Assembly: GCA_023101725.1 (NCBI GenBank)
Contig: JALJCO010010453.1
Span: 344,501-408,500, forward strand
Source of the DNA: Atherinomorus stipes
Taxonomy: Eukaryota > Chordata > Actinopteri > Atheriniformes > Atherinidae
Length of the DNA: 64,000 bases
Direction: 5' to 3'
A model generated the notes under the pieces. That model worked only from the letters and a program-made list of their open reading frames with translations, searched no databases and was not told where the DNA came from. Below, piece after piece: positions 17,901 to 32,500 of the stretch; position 1 is the stretch's first letter, and each line of letters opens with the position of its first letter. A program made the translations under genes and the position numbers.

Positions 17901-20550
17901 CCCAGGAGCAGGAGGCGGAAAACTTTTTGGAAGAACGGGGAAAGGGGTGAGGCGGTCAGTAAATGACATCAATTCCTGTTCATAATTGTTATTTTATCAT
18001 CAACATGGTCTGCCATGGCTATAAATATGCGCATTTAACCCTTAAAATCATCTGGACTCATCATGGATGTGGATGACATCGCTGTGATGTGTGCTGCTGC
18101 TGTACACCTGAAGAAGACGCCATCACCGGGTTGGTTCCTCTCTCCGGGTTTTTTTGTCGCTCTGGACGCGCAGATGCTCTTGTTGCTCAGGACACCTGAC
18201 TCTCATTGAAAATGTATTAACTTCCGGCGTCTTTTGTCCCTTTTGGTCTGAACGTACAGTTATGAATGAAGTCAGGCCAATTTGTAAAAATTGCTTAATT
18301 TAAAAGTTTTAAAGACTCAGTAACTACAAAGTTGTTTTATGGGAGTTGTTGGTGTCTTTATAAGTTGAAACATCCTTAAAAAAACATTTCAAGCACTTAG
18401 AAAAGTCAATTTTATATGGTCCCTTAAATATATAAGTTTGCTTACAGGCAAGCCCTTTATTTAATTGAAAGGTTCTTGTGTATAGTTATAGCTCACAGCG
18501 GAAGCATTAACAACACTGCTATTTTGAATCTTTATGATAAAGTCAATCTACGGATAAAGTTGAATATGAAGTGGAATTAAATGTCTGAGAGGAATCATGA
18601 TGCAGTGTAGTTTCATTTCCCCTCATGGCGACATCATCTGTGTCGCCAGTTTGACTTGTCTCCAAAAAGAGCATATGCATGGGTCAGAGTTTGCGTGAGA
18701 GATTACACCATTCTCCAAACAAGTTAGTTTTGCATAAATCTCAACCTTGTAGTGCATCACTTTCCATGCAAGAGTTTCAGCCCTCACTTTATCTGTAAGC
18801 CGCTTTTATAAATGAAACCCCTGAACTGGTTCTTGCATCTTTTAGTGGGTATTGGTTGGTACTATTAAAGTTTAAAAGTTTATGGCATAAAACACAAAAT
18901 TGCCAAGAAAATGCAGCTTTAAGATTTCATTAAATGAAACAATTTAATCCAATACCAAGAATTCAAATTCGTGATTATATTTTATGAGTCCTGCATATTT
19001 TGATTAGTTACATTTCCAACACTATAACTGGTGGTTTTTTTTTTTTTTTTTTTTTTTAAATAACACACTCACTATTTGCAGTGTGAGCAATGGCGTTGTC
19101 ACTAATGAGAGAAAGCAGTGTAGGTACTGATAATGCTATGAGTTTATTCTTATATCAGTTTAAAACTGAGAGAGATCACCTTTTTTTTAACTAGTGTGCC
19201 ACTTGTACAACAGTGGGTAACCTTTCATGTAACAGTAACAGAAAATAACTAGCACTACTTTGTCTCTATGCTGTGATGAAGCCATTTAAACTGGGTTTTT
19301 GTGTTGGTATTACACACATCAAATTTTCAGTGTTTCATAACAATCTGTGTGCTTTGTTCATGAGGGGTCAGTTCTGCATGGTTATTTTTCCAAACTGCTC
19401 CCATCTACATACTCACCCTGCACATCCATAATATGTGTACATGTTTCCTTCTTTTGCTGCCTGTCTTGAATTCCTCACCACTCATCCACAAGAATCCCAC
19501 TTTGCAGATGTTTATGGCACAGCCTGAAATTTCTGCATGGAGGTGTCTTCTAATTTCCATTCATCTACCATTCACTACACCCACCCAGTACCCTTTTCCC
19601 CTCAACCTTTTAAATACGCGTACAAAAACACACGCGTGCACACACGCACACACTCACTATCTCTCCTGTCTCCCTCCCTCTCTGTCTGCGTTGGGCTGGC
19701 ATGTGATGGTGGCACTGGTGTGTTCTCTTCCTCTCCCCCTTGTTTACTAACAGACGCAGACCAGACTGGAGCATGCCCACATTAAGGAGCTTGAACAGAG
19801 CCTGCTCTTTGAAAAGACCAAAGCTGAGAAACTCCAAAGAGAGTTAGAAGACACTAGGGTAATGAATTCTGCTCTGGGTTGTGCTGCGTTGGGAAAGAGG
19901 GCCTGAGCCAGGTATAGGCCAAAAGAATTGCAAGGTTCACAGGGAGGTGCCAGTCAGTAATCAGAGTTCTGATTTTTATGAGCTTGTGGTGACTGTTCTT
20001 CACATGCAGTTGTGTTTATTTATCTATTAATTGTTTTCCCTCAATTTCCCACAAGAAAATGACCAGTCTTTCTTTTATTGAAACATAAATCAGGTAATTA
20101 ATCTTTACAGATCTTTAGATTGATTAAATGCTTAAATTATCTTGCATTGAATAAACATTCTTGTACTTAAGTTAGATCTACTCTAAATTCTAATACATTA
20201 ACACATGCTTTTTTTTAAATATCTTATTTTCAAATATCAAAACGGCATCTCTCATAATGTTTTTCAATGAGTTGTCCAGCCTGGACTTGCCCTTGCTTTA
20301 TTGGTCTCGCTGCTTAACCAGACAGACAATCTTCCCCTTTGTCCCCCCAAAAAATCATTTAAGTTGTCCTATGTTCTACTTCCCTAGTCCCCCCTGGCAT
20401 CCATTTGTCCTGCTTATTTGGTGTCCTTGCGTTTTGCTAGTGTAAAAACCTGCTCCACCTCCCAGATTACGCATCCCGGTGTTCCTCCATGGTATTACAG
20501 TCACAAGGATTATGCATAGAATTTTTTTTTTTTGTATATATATTAGTAGT

Positions 20551-20590
<40 letters not shown>

Positions 20591-23500
20591 GAAGATATGT
20601 GTTTGATAAAACAATTGGCCTTTTATCACCAAACTCCAACAGCATGTAGTAGTACCAAAGACAATTGAAATTTTAACCAAATCATAGAGTCAACAGTCAA
20701 TGATGGAAGTAATTTGGTGATTTCTTGTGCACTGCTGTAGTTCCAAACTTACTTTTTGTGTTCTGTTATTTGGGCCATGCTATTGATAACTTCAAGAGGT
20801 CAGTGTAATGTCTTCTTTTGGCTCAAAGTTATTATACAAAGGTTTATTAATATTTAGGCTTATTTCACTTTTAGACTCATTTGTTCAGTAAGTGATTAGT
20901 GATCTCAGTATGTGCTAATGCAATTTTAACTGTAAATAATGCTAAAGTTTGTGGACTTGAAAACATTTTTTTTAAACACAAGATCTCTGCTTTTAAAGGT
21001 TGCTACTGTGTCCGAAAGATCCCGTATTATGGAGCTTGAGAAGGACCTTTCACTGCGAGCAAGAGAGGTAGCTGACCTGCAGCTGCGTCTTGGTGTCCAG
21101 CAGAGTTCTGAGGATTCAAACTCTACAATTTCTCCACTACTGGAAGAGATAAACTCTCTTAGGGATCAGTTGGCATCTCAAAAACTGAATTGGCAAGAAG
21201 AAGTGGGTAAATGCAAAGAGAAGCTTGATGCTCAAGAAAAAGTCCACAGTGAGGCACTTGCCCAGCTTCAGGCTACATCTGTGAGGCTGTCTAGTGATAA
21301 AGAACAGTTGCAGATGCACCTAAGCCAGGCTGAGAAGGAGAACGCTGACACTGTTGAACTCTGGCGTTCCAAGCTGGAGTCTGCCATCGCCTCTCACCAG
21401 CAAGCTATGGAGGAGCTGAAAGTGTCCTTCAGCAAAGGAGCTGGTGCCCAAACAGAAGAGCTCATAGAAACCAAAAGTGCACTAGAAAAACTTAAGGTGG
21501 ATCACAAATTGGCTCAAGAGGATGCTGCAGCCAAACACAAAGCTGATGCCTCAGCCTGGACTCAGGAGATACATGCACTGAAGGCACAGCTGTTGTCCTT
21601 GACTGAGGACAAGGAACGACTGGAGGAGTCGCTACGGTCCGGTATAGAAAAAGCAGAGGAGCAACACCTTGTGGAAATGGAGGATGTACTTGGAAAGCTT
21701 CATGCTGCTGAAATTAGGGTGAAGGAGCTTGAGGAAAAAGAAGCAAATCTAGCACAACAGACTCAAGACAGGGACAAAGAAACCAAAGAGCAATTAGCAG
21801 AAGTGGTGGCTCTACGCAGCCAACTCGCACAAGGTAATCAGGAGCTTGCGGTTCTGAAGAGTCAGTTAGAGGACGCCCAGAATCAAGGAAACCACCAGGG
21901 CGCAAAGGTGAGTTCTTGAACACCTCACAACCAAGTATTTACTGAGTTTAACCAAATGGTATTTGTTTCTTGTATCAGGTTAGAGTTAAACTCTTGTTAC
22001 AGCAAACTAAACATTTTGAACTTTATTTTTGATCATGTTGCAGGTTAGTGAACTGAGCTCTCAGCTTGAGGATAAAAAGCAGGAAGTCATCTCTCTTCAG
22101 GAGAATCTGACTACTATAAAGCAGCAGAAGGGCACCATGGAACAGGAGCTTGGAAGCCTGGTGAGGTTCATGCTATACCATACCATACAATAACATTTTA
22201 AAGCACTTTAAATAGATGCCTAATTAGGAAAACAAGCATCTTCATTTTAACAATCATTCATATAACACATTTAGTTGTGTGGAGATATATTCGTCCAATT
22301 TCAAGCATCACTGAAGTTTAAAAAATAAAATAAAAAAGAATAGTTGATAATAAACTAATAAACAGAATAACACCAATAACGGAGTAAAACTTTTTTTTTT
22401 TCCCGTTTTCAGTTGTCAGAGGAGGGGATTTAACAGGCAAACCACATTACTTGCTGTTATTTTTTAGCAGTAATTGACAAATGTTGCATTATTTAATGTT
22501 TTAAACATGTTCACACTTTGCAGGCTTACAGAAAGGTAGAGGCTGCAATCGTTTAACAATGATGTGTTCACACTGCACAAGAATGTTTGGATAAATATTA
22601 TTGTTTATTTTTGGGTTCACTTCGTGATGATATAGGCGTAACCATCTTTGGTTGGAGAAGTCGGAGCAGGTGAGACTACCCCGAGTTTCTGAGTAGGAAA
22701 TCTGACTTCGACGGGTGTTCGGGTTGTATTTCCAACTGGGAAGTCGGATTTTCCGACTTCCCAGTTCAAATCGAATGCACCATAAGAGACAAAAAAAAAA
22801 ATGTGAATGGAAGTCGGTGGCGAGAAAATCATTTTCTGGTCCGCGTCATTCTCTCCCCTGGATTCCAGAAGTGGTTCTGGATATAAATGCCTATTTTTTT
22901 CCGTGCAAAGAAAAAATAAAATACCTAGTGTGTCCTTTCTCCACTTTCACTCATTACTCCTGCTCTCCTGTCTAATGGCTCGGGTATGGTCACTTAACCA
23001 GGGGTCCAATCTGGGCTTTTACCTCCTGGAATTAACTGGGGCCATAGATTTCTTTGACAGTATGCCACAAATAATTAAAATATATAGATAGCTTTTCAGT
23101 GCACACAAACACTGAAAAGAAAACCCGAAGAGCTGCAAATCTTTATGATTAAAAACAGCGGGGAAATGGGCAGCAGGGGAAGGATTAAAAGCACAATGCT
23201 GAGCAGGAGCGCTGGGTTTAACCTGTTGAACATCACCGATTTCCTAGTTAGAAATGGATAAACCATAAGGTGAAACTCTCCACCAGCTAAGTGAGGCCAA
23301 AAGCATCCACGAAGTCTAAAAAAGTCTTTCACAGTAGGCTTCTCAGAACAACACACATAAATATTGAAGTCCCCAACAATTTAAACTTGCTCATGTCTTG
23401 ACGTATTTTTTTTTCCCCCCAAGAAGTCAGAAAAGTCCCATAGAAAATCTTTTTAATACGTTGGTGGACAATAAATCAATGCGGAGAAACAGAAGAAAGT

Positions 23501-26500
23501 GGCCCAGCTCGAAAAGGCTCAGTTCAAAGCTGAAGTAAAACTATTGGAAGGGACAGCTGTTGATAGCTAAAACTTGATTTATAAACAGGCAGAAATTCTA
23601 CCTTTAGAATTTTATCTCTGGTCTTTTACTAGTTCACTGCTCTTATTACACATAATTTTTCATATTATTTTGACTTCTTTATCACTTGCAGTCTCTGTTT
23701 ACTAATTTCTGATATTGGTAAACCAGCATATATTAGTATCAGTTGATTTATTTAAATTTCAAAACTGAAACATAACGACATCTTAATTGATAGAGTAATT
23801 TTTTTTTTTTTTTTCAGAAACAAAAGTTTGCAGAAAGCACTGAGGAGCAGATGAAATCTGCCAAAACTTTGCAAGGTAAATTATTTAATCAGTTATTTCT
23901 TGAACTAAACTTGAACTAACCAAATATTTTTACCTCATCTGCAAGCTGTTTTTTTTTTTGTAACTTTTTTTTTCTACCTTTTTTCTATGCAGAAACAATT
24001 GAGAAGCTTAATGCAAAGGAAGAGATGTTTACATCCTTAACCACAGAATCTGAGTCTCTAAGAAGTCAGTTTGCTGGTAAGCACATTGGAAGTTTGTTGT
24101 CTTCTGTCTATTTAATAAAAAAGCATTCAGTGTTGCTCTGTTCTAGTATGCTTTCCTTCTTGAATGAAAACATCAAGACCTTGTTTGCCAAACTTGCCTT
24201 GTTTTTAATCAGGGATGGAGAGAAAACTGAAGGCTGCAGATGAAAAACTTGAGCAACTTTCAAAGGACAAAAGCAAGCTGGAAAATGATATTTCAGACAT
24301 GATGAAGGCATCTGGTGATAGTTCAGTACAGCTGACAAAAATGAACGAAGACCTCATACAAAAAGAAAGGTACCAAATTTGATTATCCTCAACTTGGATT
24401 TTACATGTCATGGGAATATATTTTGCTGTAAATTGTAATCAATATGAGTTTGTTTTATTTCATGTTTTAGTAGATTAATTTCCCAGTTATGTAACCTGTG
24501 ACTGCACCTCCTTCTCTTATCGTTATGCAGAAGGCTTGAGGTCCTACAGAATCAACTAGCTGAGGAGAAGGAGAAGGTGGCACATTTGAATGAACAGCTC
24601 CAGCAAGAACAATCAAGCAAACTGCAGGAGTTGAAAGACACCAGAGATTCTCATCAGACTCAAATAAGTGGTCTTCAAGAGAAGATTGCCACCTTGGTCA
24701 GTATTTTGAGATGGCTACAAAAGATGTGTTTTGGTTTTTTAAAATTCTGGATATTTAACTTTGGAACTGGCTCTGAAAGAAGTCTGGAGTGAATGGTACT
24801 GACATTTGCTTAGTCACACGTTATCTCAGAAAATCACTGTGAAAGTCTTTAGTCGATGGCAAAAGATAGATGCTGTGATGCTGTATTATTGACTTTGTTG
24901 TTTCTTCTATTCTAGGAGAAGACTGTTAAACAGAGCGAAACCCTTGTTGAGGAGCTGAAGGCCTCACAAGAGAAATCTCTCTCTCAGGCTTCGGAACTCC
25001 ACGTGAAGGAATTAGCAGCACTGCAGACTCAGGTTGACCAACTGAAGCAGGAGCTCTCGTTTTCCAAGGATAAAACCCAGGAGTTGGAAAAGACAGTTTC
25101 TGAACTGCAGCCATACAAAGAACAGGCTCAGGTAAGAACAAGCTCAGAGGATCATTATTTGAATTTTTTGATGTTATACTTCATCATTGTCAAAAATAAT
25201 CTGGAATATTCGTTAGATATAGCTTCAGTTTTTTAAATTTTAGGTATTATTACAGAAATATAAAAAAAAAATAAAAAACATATCAGTTAAAACAAACGAG
25301 CAAAAGATGAAATGCCATTGCAAAAACAGAATGGGAGACTGCATCTACTGTTTTCGTTTTGCATCAGTGATTGTTACTGATCATTATTCTCCCAATTTTT
25401 TTTTCGTCATTCCCCCCACATTTACACCCATGATTGGCCCCTTCATTAGTTTTTGCCCTTTAGTATAAACTAAAGGGTGGTTTATTTATCTATCTGATGT
25501 TTTTATAGACAAAATATGAATGTAGTGAAATTGTATTTGTGGATTCAATTGCATTTCTGTCCATTTTCAATCTAATTGAAAATACTCTTTTCATTAATTC
25601 AGAATGTATTCAGACCCCTTCAGTCTTTGCACACATCGGACCTCAACATGCTTGAGCTCAAAGGAGTCCCCTCTTGTAGCACAAGAAGTCATTGTATAGC
25701 CTGAAGTTGTGGGCAGTAAAGAACAGAATAAGCCTCTGATAGAGGACTGTTGTGTTCCTAGGATACTGTGAAGCAGCTTGAGCAGCATTCTCCTTTCCAC
25801 GGTGCATTCCAGCACAGAGCCAGCCTGCCATTTTCCGTATTTTACCGTCACCGTGAGGACGTTTTGTCTTCATGGGGACATTTTCCTGGTCCCCACGGGT
25901 CCAAGCCCCGTTTTAAGGGTTAAGATTAGGCTTTAGAGATTAAGTTACAATTAGGTTATGGGTAGGATTAGGGCAAGGGTTAGGTTTAGGCAATCAGTTA
26001 TGGGCGTTAGGTTTAGGGTAAGGGGCTAGGGAATGCACTATGTCAATGGATGTATCCCACGGGGATAGAAAACCAGACATATGTGTGATTTTTAGACCTT
26101 TTGAGATTTCGATAAGAGCACACTTTTTGATATTTGGAAATCACAGTAACAAAACGTAAGACTAGAACCCATTGGCCACATGGAGTAACCAAGAAAGTAC
26201 AGTGTGCACCAAGTTGGATCTACTGACCAAACCAGCACTCTCTTAAATGAACCTTATAAATTCCCTACAGAGATAAAATTAGATATTTACCTTTCAAGAT
26301 AAGCTCCACACCAATCTGTTCATCATCAAAATTGATCAATTTCAGTGTGATCAACTAAAAAAGTCAATCTGCAAATTGGAGTGTGCAGAAGAGTGATGGG
26401 GTTTGATACTTTCTGGATCCACTGAACTGTGTGTTCAGCTTTTGATTTGACCTCTGGTATCTATTCTTCCAAGCATTGTTCAGAAGCCTGCTTTTTAACT

Positions 26501-29500
26501 GGAGCATTTTCACTTTCTTACATAATGACAGCCACTCAGTGACAACATTGGCTTTAACATTACACAATGTCTATTTATTTTTCTTCTCTTAAAAGAAAAA
26601 AAGGAAAGTGCAGCTGGATTGTTAGATTGTTTCCTGATTTAAATACAGTTTTTAATACTAAGTCATTTTTTATCATTGTTTCATATAACAATACACTCTG
26701 GCAATCACATTATTTTGTTCATGTTCAGATTTGACATGTTCATTAAATCATTTATTCAAAGTAACAAGTGGCTAAAGTGAAAATGTTCCACATTTTACAT
26801 TTTTAAAAAGCAAAATATTGTTTTGTAAGTTTTGGTGTGATTTTCCATTTTTGATGCTTCTGCAGCTTAACCTTTCCATTTGCATATCACTTATCTTCAT
26901 ATCTGGTTGGTTTATTTTGTATTCATTCATGCTTTACCCTGGATGTATATCCCCCTCCTCTTTTTTTTCTTTCACCTTTTATTTTCCCAGTGTCTTTCCG
27001 CTGAACTTGACTCCTCCAAGCATGACGTTGAACATTTGTCGCAGAAACTGGAAAAGCAGAACCTAGACCTGGAAAAAATGTGTGAAGGAAATGAGAACAT
27101 GAAAGCTGATAAAGGCAAACTGGAGAAACAGCTGTCAGAAATGCAAAATAAGCTTTCTGCTGTTGAGATTAGCTTCAAGGAGCTTTCAGTGCAGAATGAA
27201 GAGCTGCTGATAAGCAGAGATAAGCTTTCAAAACATCAAGAGGAGTTACTCACCAAAAACAAGTATTTAGATGAAGAAAGGATTTCAATAAAGAATGAAC
27301 TGGGGAAACTCAAACAGCTTCTTCAGGAAGTGCAGGCTGAAAACAGAGAACTGCAACATGGTAGAGGTGAATGCTTGGCTCAGATTGAGGACCTTCAAAG
27401 GCAAAATGCAGAGAAGAATGACTGTGTCCTCAAGCATCAACAGGACATCCAACAAATTGAGGCGAAAAAGAAGCAACTACTTATTGATTATGAAAGTGTA
27501 TGCAAAGAGAGGAACCAGCTGAAGGAAGACCTAAATGAAAGCAGGTCAAAGCTCACATGTGAGCAAGACAACCTAACACTAGAGAGGGATGCTGCGAAAA
27601 ATGCCCGTAAATCTCTTGATACTAAGAATGCTGAACTACAGGCAAAACTTAAGTCACTGAACTTAGAAAAAGAAGATCTAACAATGCGGAATACTCAGCT
27701 CCAAGCCCTGACAGAAACACTGACAAAAGAAAAAGAGGAGATGTCTTCTGAAATCAGCATCACTGCACTGGACAAAAAAAAACTCGAGGCAGAGAAGCAG
27801 GAACTTCAAAATAAGCTCGGTCTTACAAAGAAAGACTTGGAGAACTATGTCCGAGAATGCGAAGAGCTTACAGCCTGTAAAACAAGCCTGGCCCAGATGC
27901 TGGAAGAATTCAAGACAAGCAGTCAAGTGACAGATTCTGAAAGGCTTCAGCTTCTGCAGGAGAAAGAAGACCTGCTTACAATCCAGAGAAAAGTCTCTAA
28001 TGAAAAGGAACAGCTTCTCAGAGAGATAAAAGAAGTGAGGGAAAAGCTTCAGGTCTCAACAGAGCAGTTATCTCATTCTAAAGAGAAACTTCAAGAAGCA
28101 TCATCTTCTTTTGAGCATGAGAGGCAGGCATTGCGCACTCAGAACTCTGAAACTGAGATAGCTTTACATGAACTGCGCAAAGAAAAGATGAGTCTTGATT
28201 CAGCTTTAGAGCAGCAAAAAATGGATTATGAGCGTTTGAGTGAGGAGAAGGCAGAGTTTGAAAAGAAACACACCAAGGCAGTTTCTGAGAAAAATGCTCT
28301 CTCTCTTGAACGTGAGAAGCTAGTTGGTGATCTCCGAACAGTTGGAGACCAGCTAGATGGTTTCACCAGAACAAATGCTGACCTGACTCAAGACAAAGCT
28401 CATTTAACAGCATTGTTGGAGGAAACCAAACGGCAGAAAGATGAAATTGAGGTTCAGATGACCGTGTTGAAACAAGAAAAGACTGACTTAAAGAATGAAC
28501 TGCAAAAGCATCATGCTGCTATTGAAACGCTAGAAAAGGACAAAGCTGAACTTGTTGAAGAGCATAATAAAGTAAAAGTAGATTATGAGAAGTCCGGTGT
28601 AAATCTTGGTCAACAGCTGGAAAATCTTACAAAAGATAATAATCACCTTCGGTTACAGCATACTGAAGCTGAAAAACAAACCCGGTCTTTGCAAATAGAG
28701 AACCAGGAACTGCTTCAGGAGGCCCAAGAAATTAAAAGTCAGATTAAATCAGTGTCAGAGGCAAAAATCTTCTTGCAACCCAGCTTCAAGCTGAATCCAG
28801 TGAACGGAAGAAAGCAATCTCTGATAAAGATGGCCTTTCCAAAAATATCGAGGAACTGCAAAAAGCTTTGTCTAAAGTCACAAAGGAAAATGAAGAGATT
28901 CTCTCCAATTTTAAGAATGTTGATGAACAAAAGAAATCCTTTATGTTGGAGATGGGTTCCTTGCAAACAAAGCTGCAGCAGCAAGAGCAAGAAAATAATC
29001 AGCTGACATGCGATAAAGAGCAGCTATTGTCGAAGCTTGAGAAGATGGACAAACAAGTGACTTCTTTGACCTCAGCAACAGAGGACTTGTCAGCAAGCAA
29101 GTCTAAATTGCAGCAAGAGATTTTCTCTTTCCAGACAAGCCAAGAAAAGTGGCTTGCTGAACGTTCAAAGCTTCTTGAAGAGGTCAAGTGCTTGCAAGCC
29201 AGCAAGAAACAGCTCGAGATTGATGTCAAGGCCCAACAAACTGAAAAAGAGTTCTTGGAAAAACAATACGAGAAAGAGGTGTCCGCTTCGGCTGTTGTGA
29301 AAGAAGAAATTTCCTCCAGCATCTCACAGCTCACAGCTCAGAAGAGTGCCGTGGAGGTGGAGAGGGATGAGGCCACCCAGCGAGTCAGGGAGCTCGAGTC
29401 ACAACTAAAAAATGCCATTTCTAAGCAGCTTGAGGTATTTTTCCCCACAGTAGTAATCACTGACTTTCACAGCTTATTTTGGCTGGGGCTATGTTGGCCT

Positions 29501-32500
29501 CTCACTGCATGCTCGCTGGTTTGTCTCCCTCTGCTTCTTTATTTTTGTGTCTTACTTTCATCCTCCATTCACTAATCCCTGTTAACTGCACTTAGCTCCC
29601 AGCCTTTTCCTGTGGGCTTATAACGCGATCTAATCTTTGGCAAAATGCCTCTGGGTTACTTTATTTATGCAGGTTTGACCTGATCTTAATAAGAATCAAC
29701 CATTTGTTTTGAATTCTTACAAAGTCTACCAGACCACCTGTTAAAGGAATACCCTGTTTTAATTGGCTTGTCCCATATCCAACTTCTGACACAGGCTAAT
29801 TGGTTTTCAGTCTCCGTTCTGAGGCCACAGGTTGTAGAAACAGTTTTTTTTATACTATAAGCCAATTGCTTGTCACCTTATTGTAGTATTCATGATGTTA
29901 ATTGTTAATCAGAATCAACTTGAAACTAATGTTATTATATAACATTATTTGTATTTTCTGAATTGGTGAATTAAGATGCATAGGAATGTAATTCTTTAAT
30001 TCTACTGAAATAACAATATTATAACTTCATGAAATTATTGACACATTCTTAATTCTGGCAGATTGAGATAATTTGGTGTTTATATCAATGATCTGTGTGC
30101 TGTGTGTTCAATTGTAAATTGCTGATCTTTGCAAATATCCTGCTCATGTTTAGGCGACAGAGGCCTCTGGCAAAACTGCTGAGGCTTTTGAACAGCTGAC
30201 AAAAGAAAAAGCTGTTTTGATGAAGAAAGAGAGCAAAGCCCAATCTTTGCTGGGAGAACTCCAGAGCTCCAAGCAGGAGTTGCTGACACAGGTGAGAGAT
30301 GAGTTTTGGCAGAGAAAATGCAGATATAGTAATCTTTTGGAATGAATTGACTTCTGTCATACAGTAGTGCTCTGAGTGTCTGAGAAATGCAGTCAAATGA
30401 CATCTGCTATTTATGTCTTGTATTTTTGAACATGTTGTTATTGTTTTAGCTGGAAACTCTGAGGAAAGAGAATTCCAAGTATCAAGAAGACCTGAATCTT
30501 TCCAAAGAGCAGCTTTGCACAGAAACACAGAAGACCAAGAGTCTTTCCCAAGAAATGTGAGTACATCTTTAAGTTATTCTGTAGATATATTCAAGTCTAT
30601 ATTTTATGATACAATGAGCAATTAAGTGAATGTATAGATATGGAAGTAGGTCCTCTCTGCAATCAAGCATGTATTTTACCTTAAGTGAGTAATGTTTATG
30701 TGTACTCAGAGAGGAACTTAAGGAAGCAGTGTCTGTGAAGTCGCAGTCTCTGCAGATGCTGCAAGATGAAAACAACAAGCTAAGTCAGAAACTTGATAAT
30801 GATCACAAAGACCAGAGTGATTTTGTGAAGGTAAGACATTTTATTATATTTGACATTTATCAAAGGACTGTGTTCAAACTTAAATTTTAATTCCTTCTCT
30901 CCAGGTAAAGGATGACTACACAAAAGTAAAAAAACAACTAGAAGAGTTGAAGCAGAGGTAAGGGAATGTCGAATGTTATTTATTCATTATCATTTAGGTG
31001 TTTTGCCCAAAAACTATATTTTCCGAATTACCATGGTAATAATTGAACCCTGCCGAAAGGATTCTTCTGATTAGTATGCGCTAAGATGCAGAGCATTTGT
31101 GATTTAAGTAACTGGCATTTCATACTGTTCTTTTTCTTCAAAGCTTGCCAAATAATACCTTCAGGTCCATGATGGTCATATATCTGTTTTGCCATCATTA
31201 TGTCATACCACGTTATTCCCTTGGAAAAATACAGCCTTATTTCCTCGCCTTTTCTTCATGCTGATGTTGCTGTCTGGTAAAAACTGGCACTGCAGTCAAT
31301 GATAAAAATGAGCATCTTTATTTGTCCTTAAATTGATTAATTATCTGTTGTGGCCAAAGGGCTGGGTAACTAGTTTAAGCTCCAAAGTTGGGGATGCGTC
31401 ATAAAGACATTTGGTAAAATAAGGTCAGTTTTTTCTCATTCTACAGTGATTTTATGTTGCACCTCTGACTTTTAACCGGTAATGTGTGTTAAACAGTGAA
31501 AGCGCTTTGAAGGAGCAATTAAACAAGGAGAAGGCCACCCTCCAACAAACCATCCATAAAAACAGTGCCTTAATCTCAGAAAAAGACCAGCAGGTGGAAA
31601 ACCTGAAGAGCGAGGTAAGATTATTGACAGAGCTGTGAAGTGTGCGGCCCATAAAATGAATTCATGTCTGGCATCTTCAAATGAGACACAGGCAGAAACT
31701 TTCCATAGATGTCCAAGTTAAGTGGGTGAGAGTAAAGATTGTATCAAATAAGGGCTTCTATGTTATCATGTAACTTGATCTCTAAAAACATTTTTCCGAT
31801 TTGCTCTTAGCAAAAAATTTGACAGGTGTTCGTTTTCAGTTTTTTTTTTTTTTTTATAACTTCTTTAATTATTTTGAAACTGTCATGCAGGAACCCAGGA
31901 AGGCGAGCTGACATGTTAGCATCCGCCAATTGGGATCCTTATAAATAAACAAACAAATATGGAATAATTTGCAACACTGTAAATTATTGGTTGGCAAAAG
32001 ATGCTGTTTTCATCGTTAGTAGTTTTATTCAATATAATCCAGATTTGATGTATAATTTCATTTTTGATTAATTATTCTCTTTCATTCACAGTGATTATTT
32101 CGGAGAAATGGACAAAACCGCATGTCCATAATTAATTAGAACATAGTGTGTGTAGGTTTTGGTGTCGTTGACCTATTAGTCTTTTTAAAAGAATAAAAAA
32201 AAATCAAACATCAAAAACTAAATCAAATTGACCTCAAAGGGATATTTGTTGCAGAATGTCCCTTCTGAGATCAAATAATGTCTGACTTTGATGTTTGTCT
32301 TTACAAATGATCTCAGACCTTTGTACCTTTGGAGATAGTGAGCAGAAAAACTGCTGCATGTCAAGTTCTACTCTGCAGTCGGATTTCATCAGTAATGTGC
32401 TTATCCATTAAAGTCTAGTTTTGAACTTGTGCTTGTAGGAGACTGTAAACTGACGTCCAGACCTGTTAAGTGAATTGGCACTCAAATTAAAACCGTTTGT

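Larger units (their letters stand above)
15093..18822. mobile_element. PIF/Harbinger element, internally rearranged
   Basis: GGTTTCATTTATAAAA at 15096-15111 is perfectly repeated in inverted orientation at 18804-18819. Flanking CAG (left) and CTG (right) fit a diverged CWG target duplication. Inside is a broken Harbinger transposase on the minus strand (15898-16486), so these ends plausibly delimit one old element. It is interrupted by Tc1 fragments and by the element at 16574-18426. Confidence 0.65.

Noticed and set aside
25915..26030. Interstitial telomere
   Set aside because: TTAGGG units are irregular and embedded in a known type of fish dispersed repeat.
27285..27476. Minus-strand open frames opposite the CLIP1 coiled-coil exon
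   Set aside because: Antisense shadows of biased coiled-coil codons; no splice or start context.
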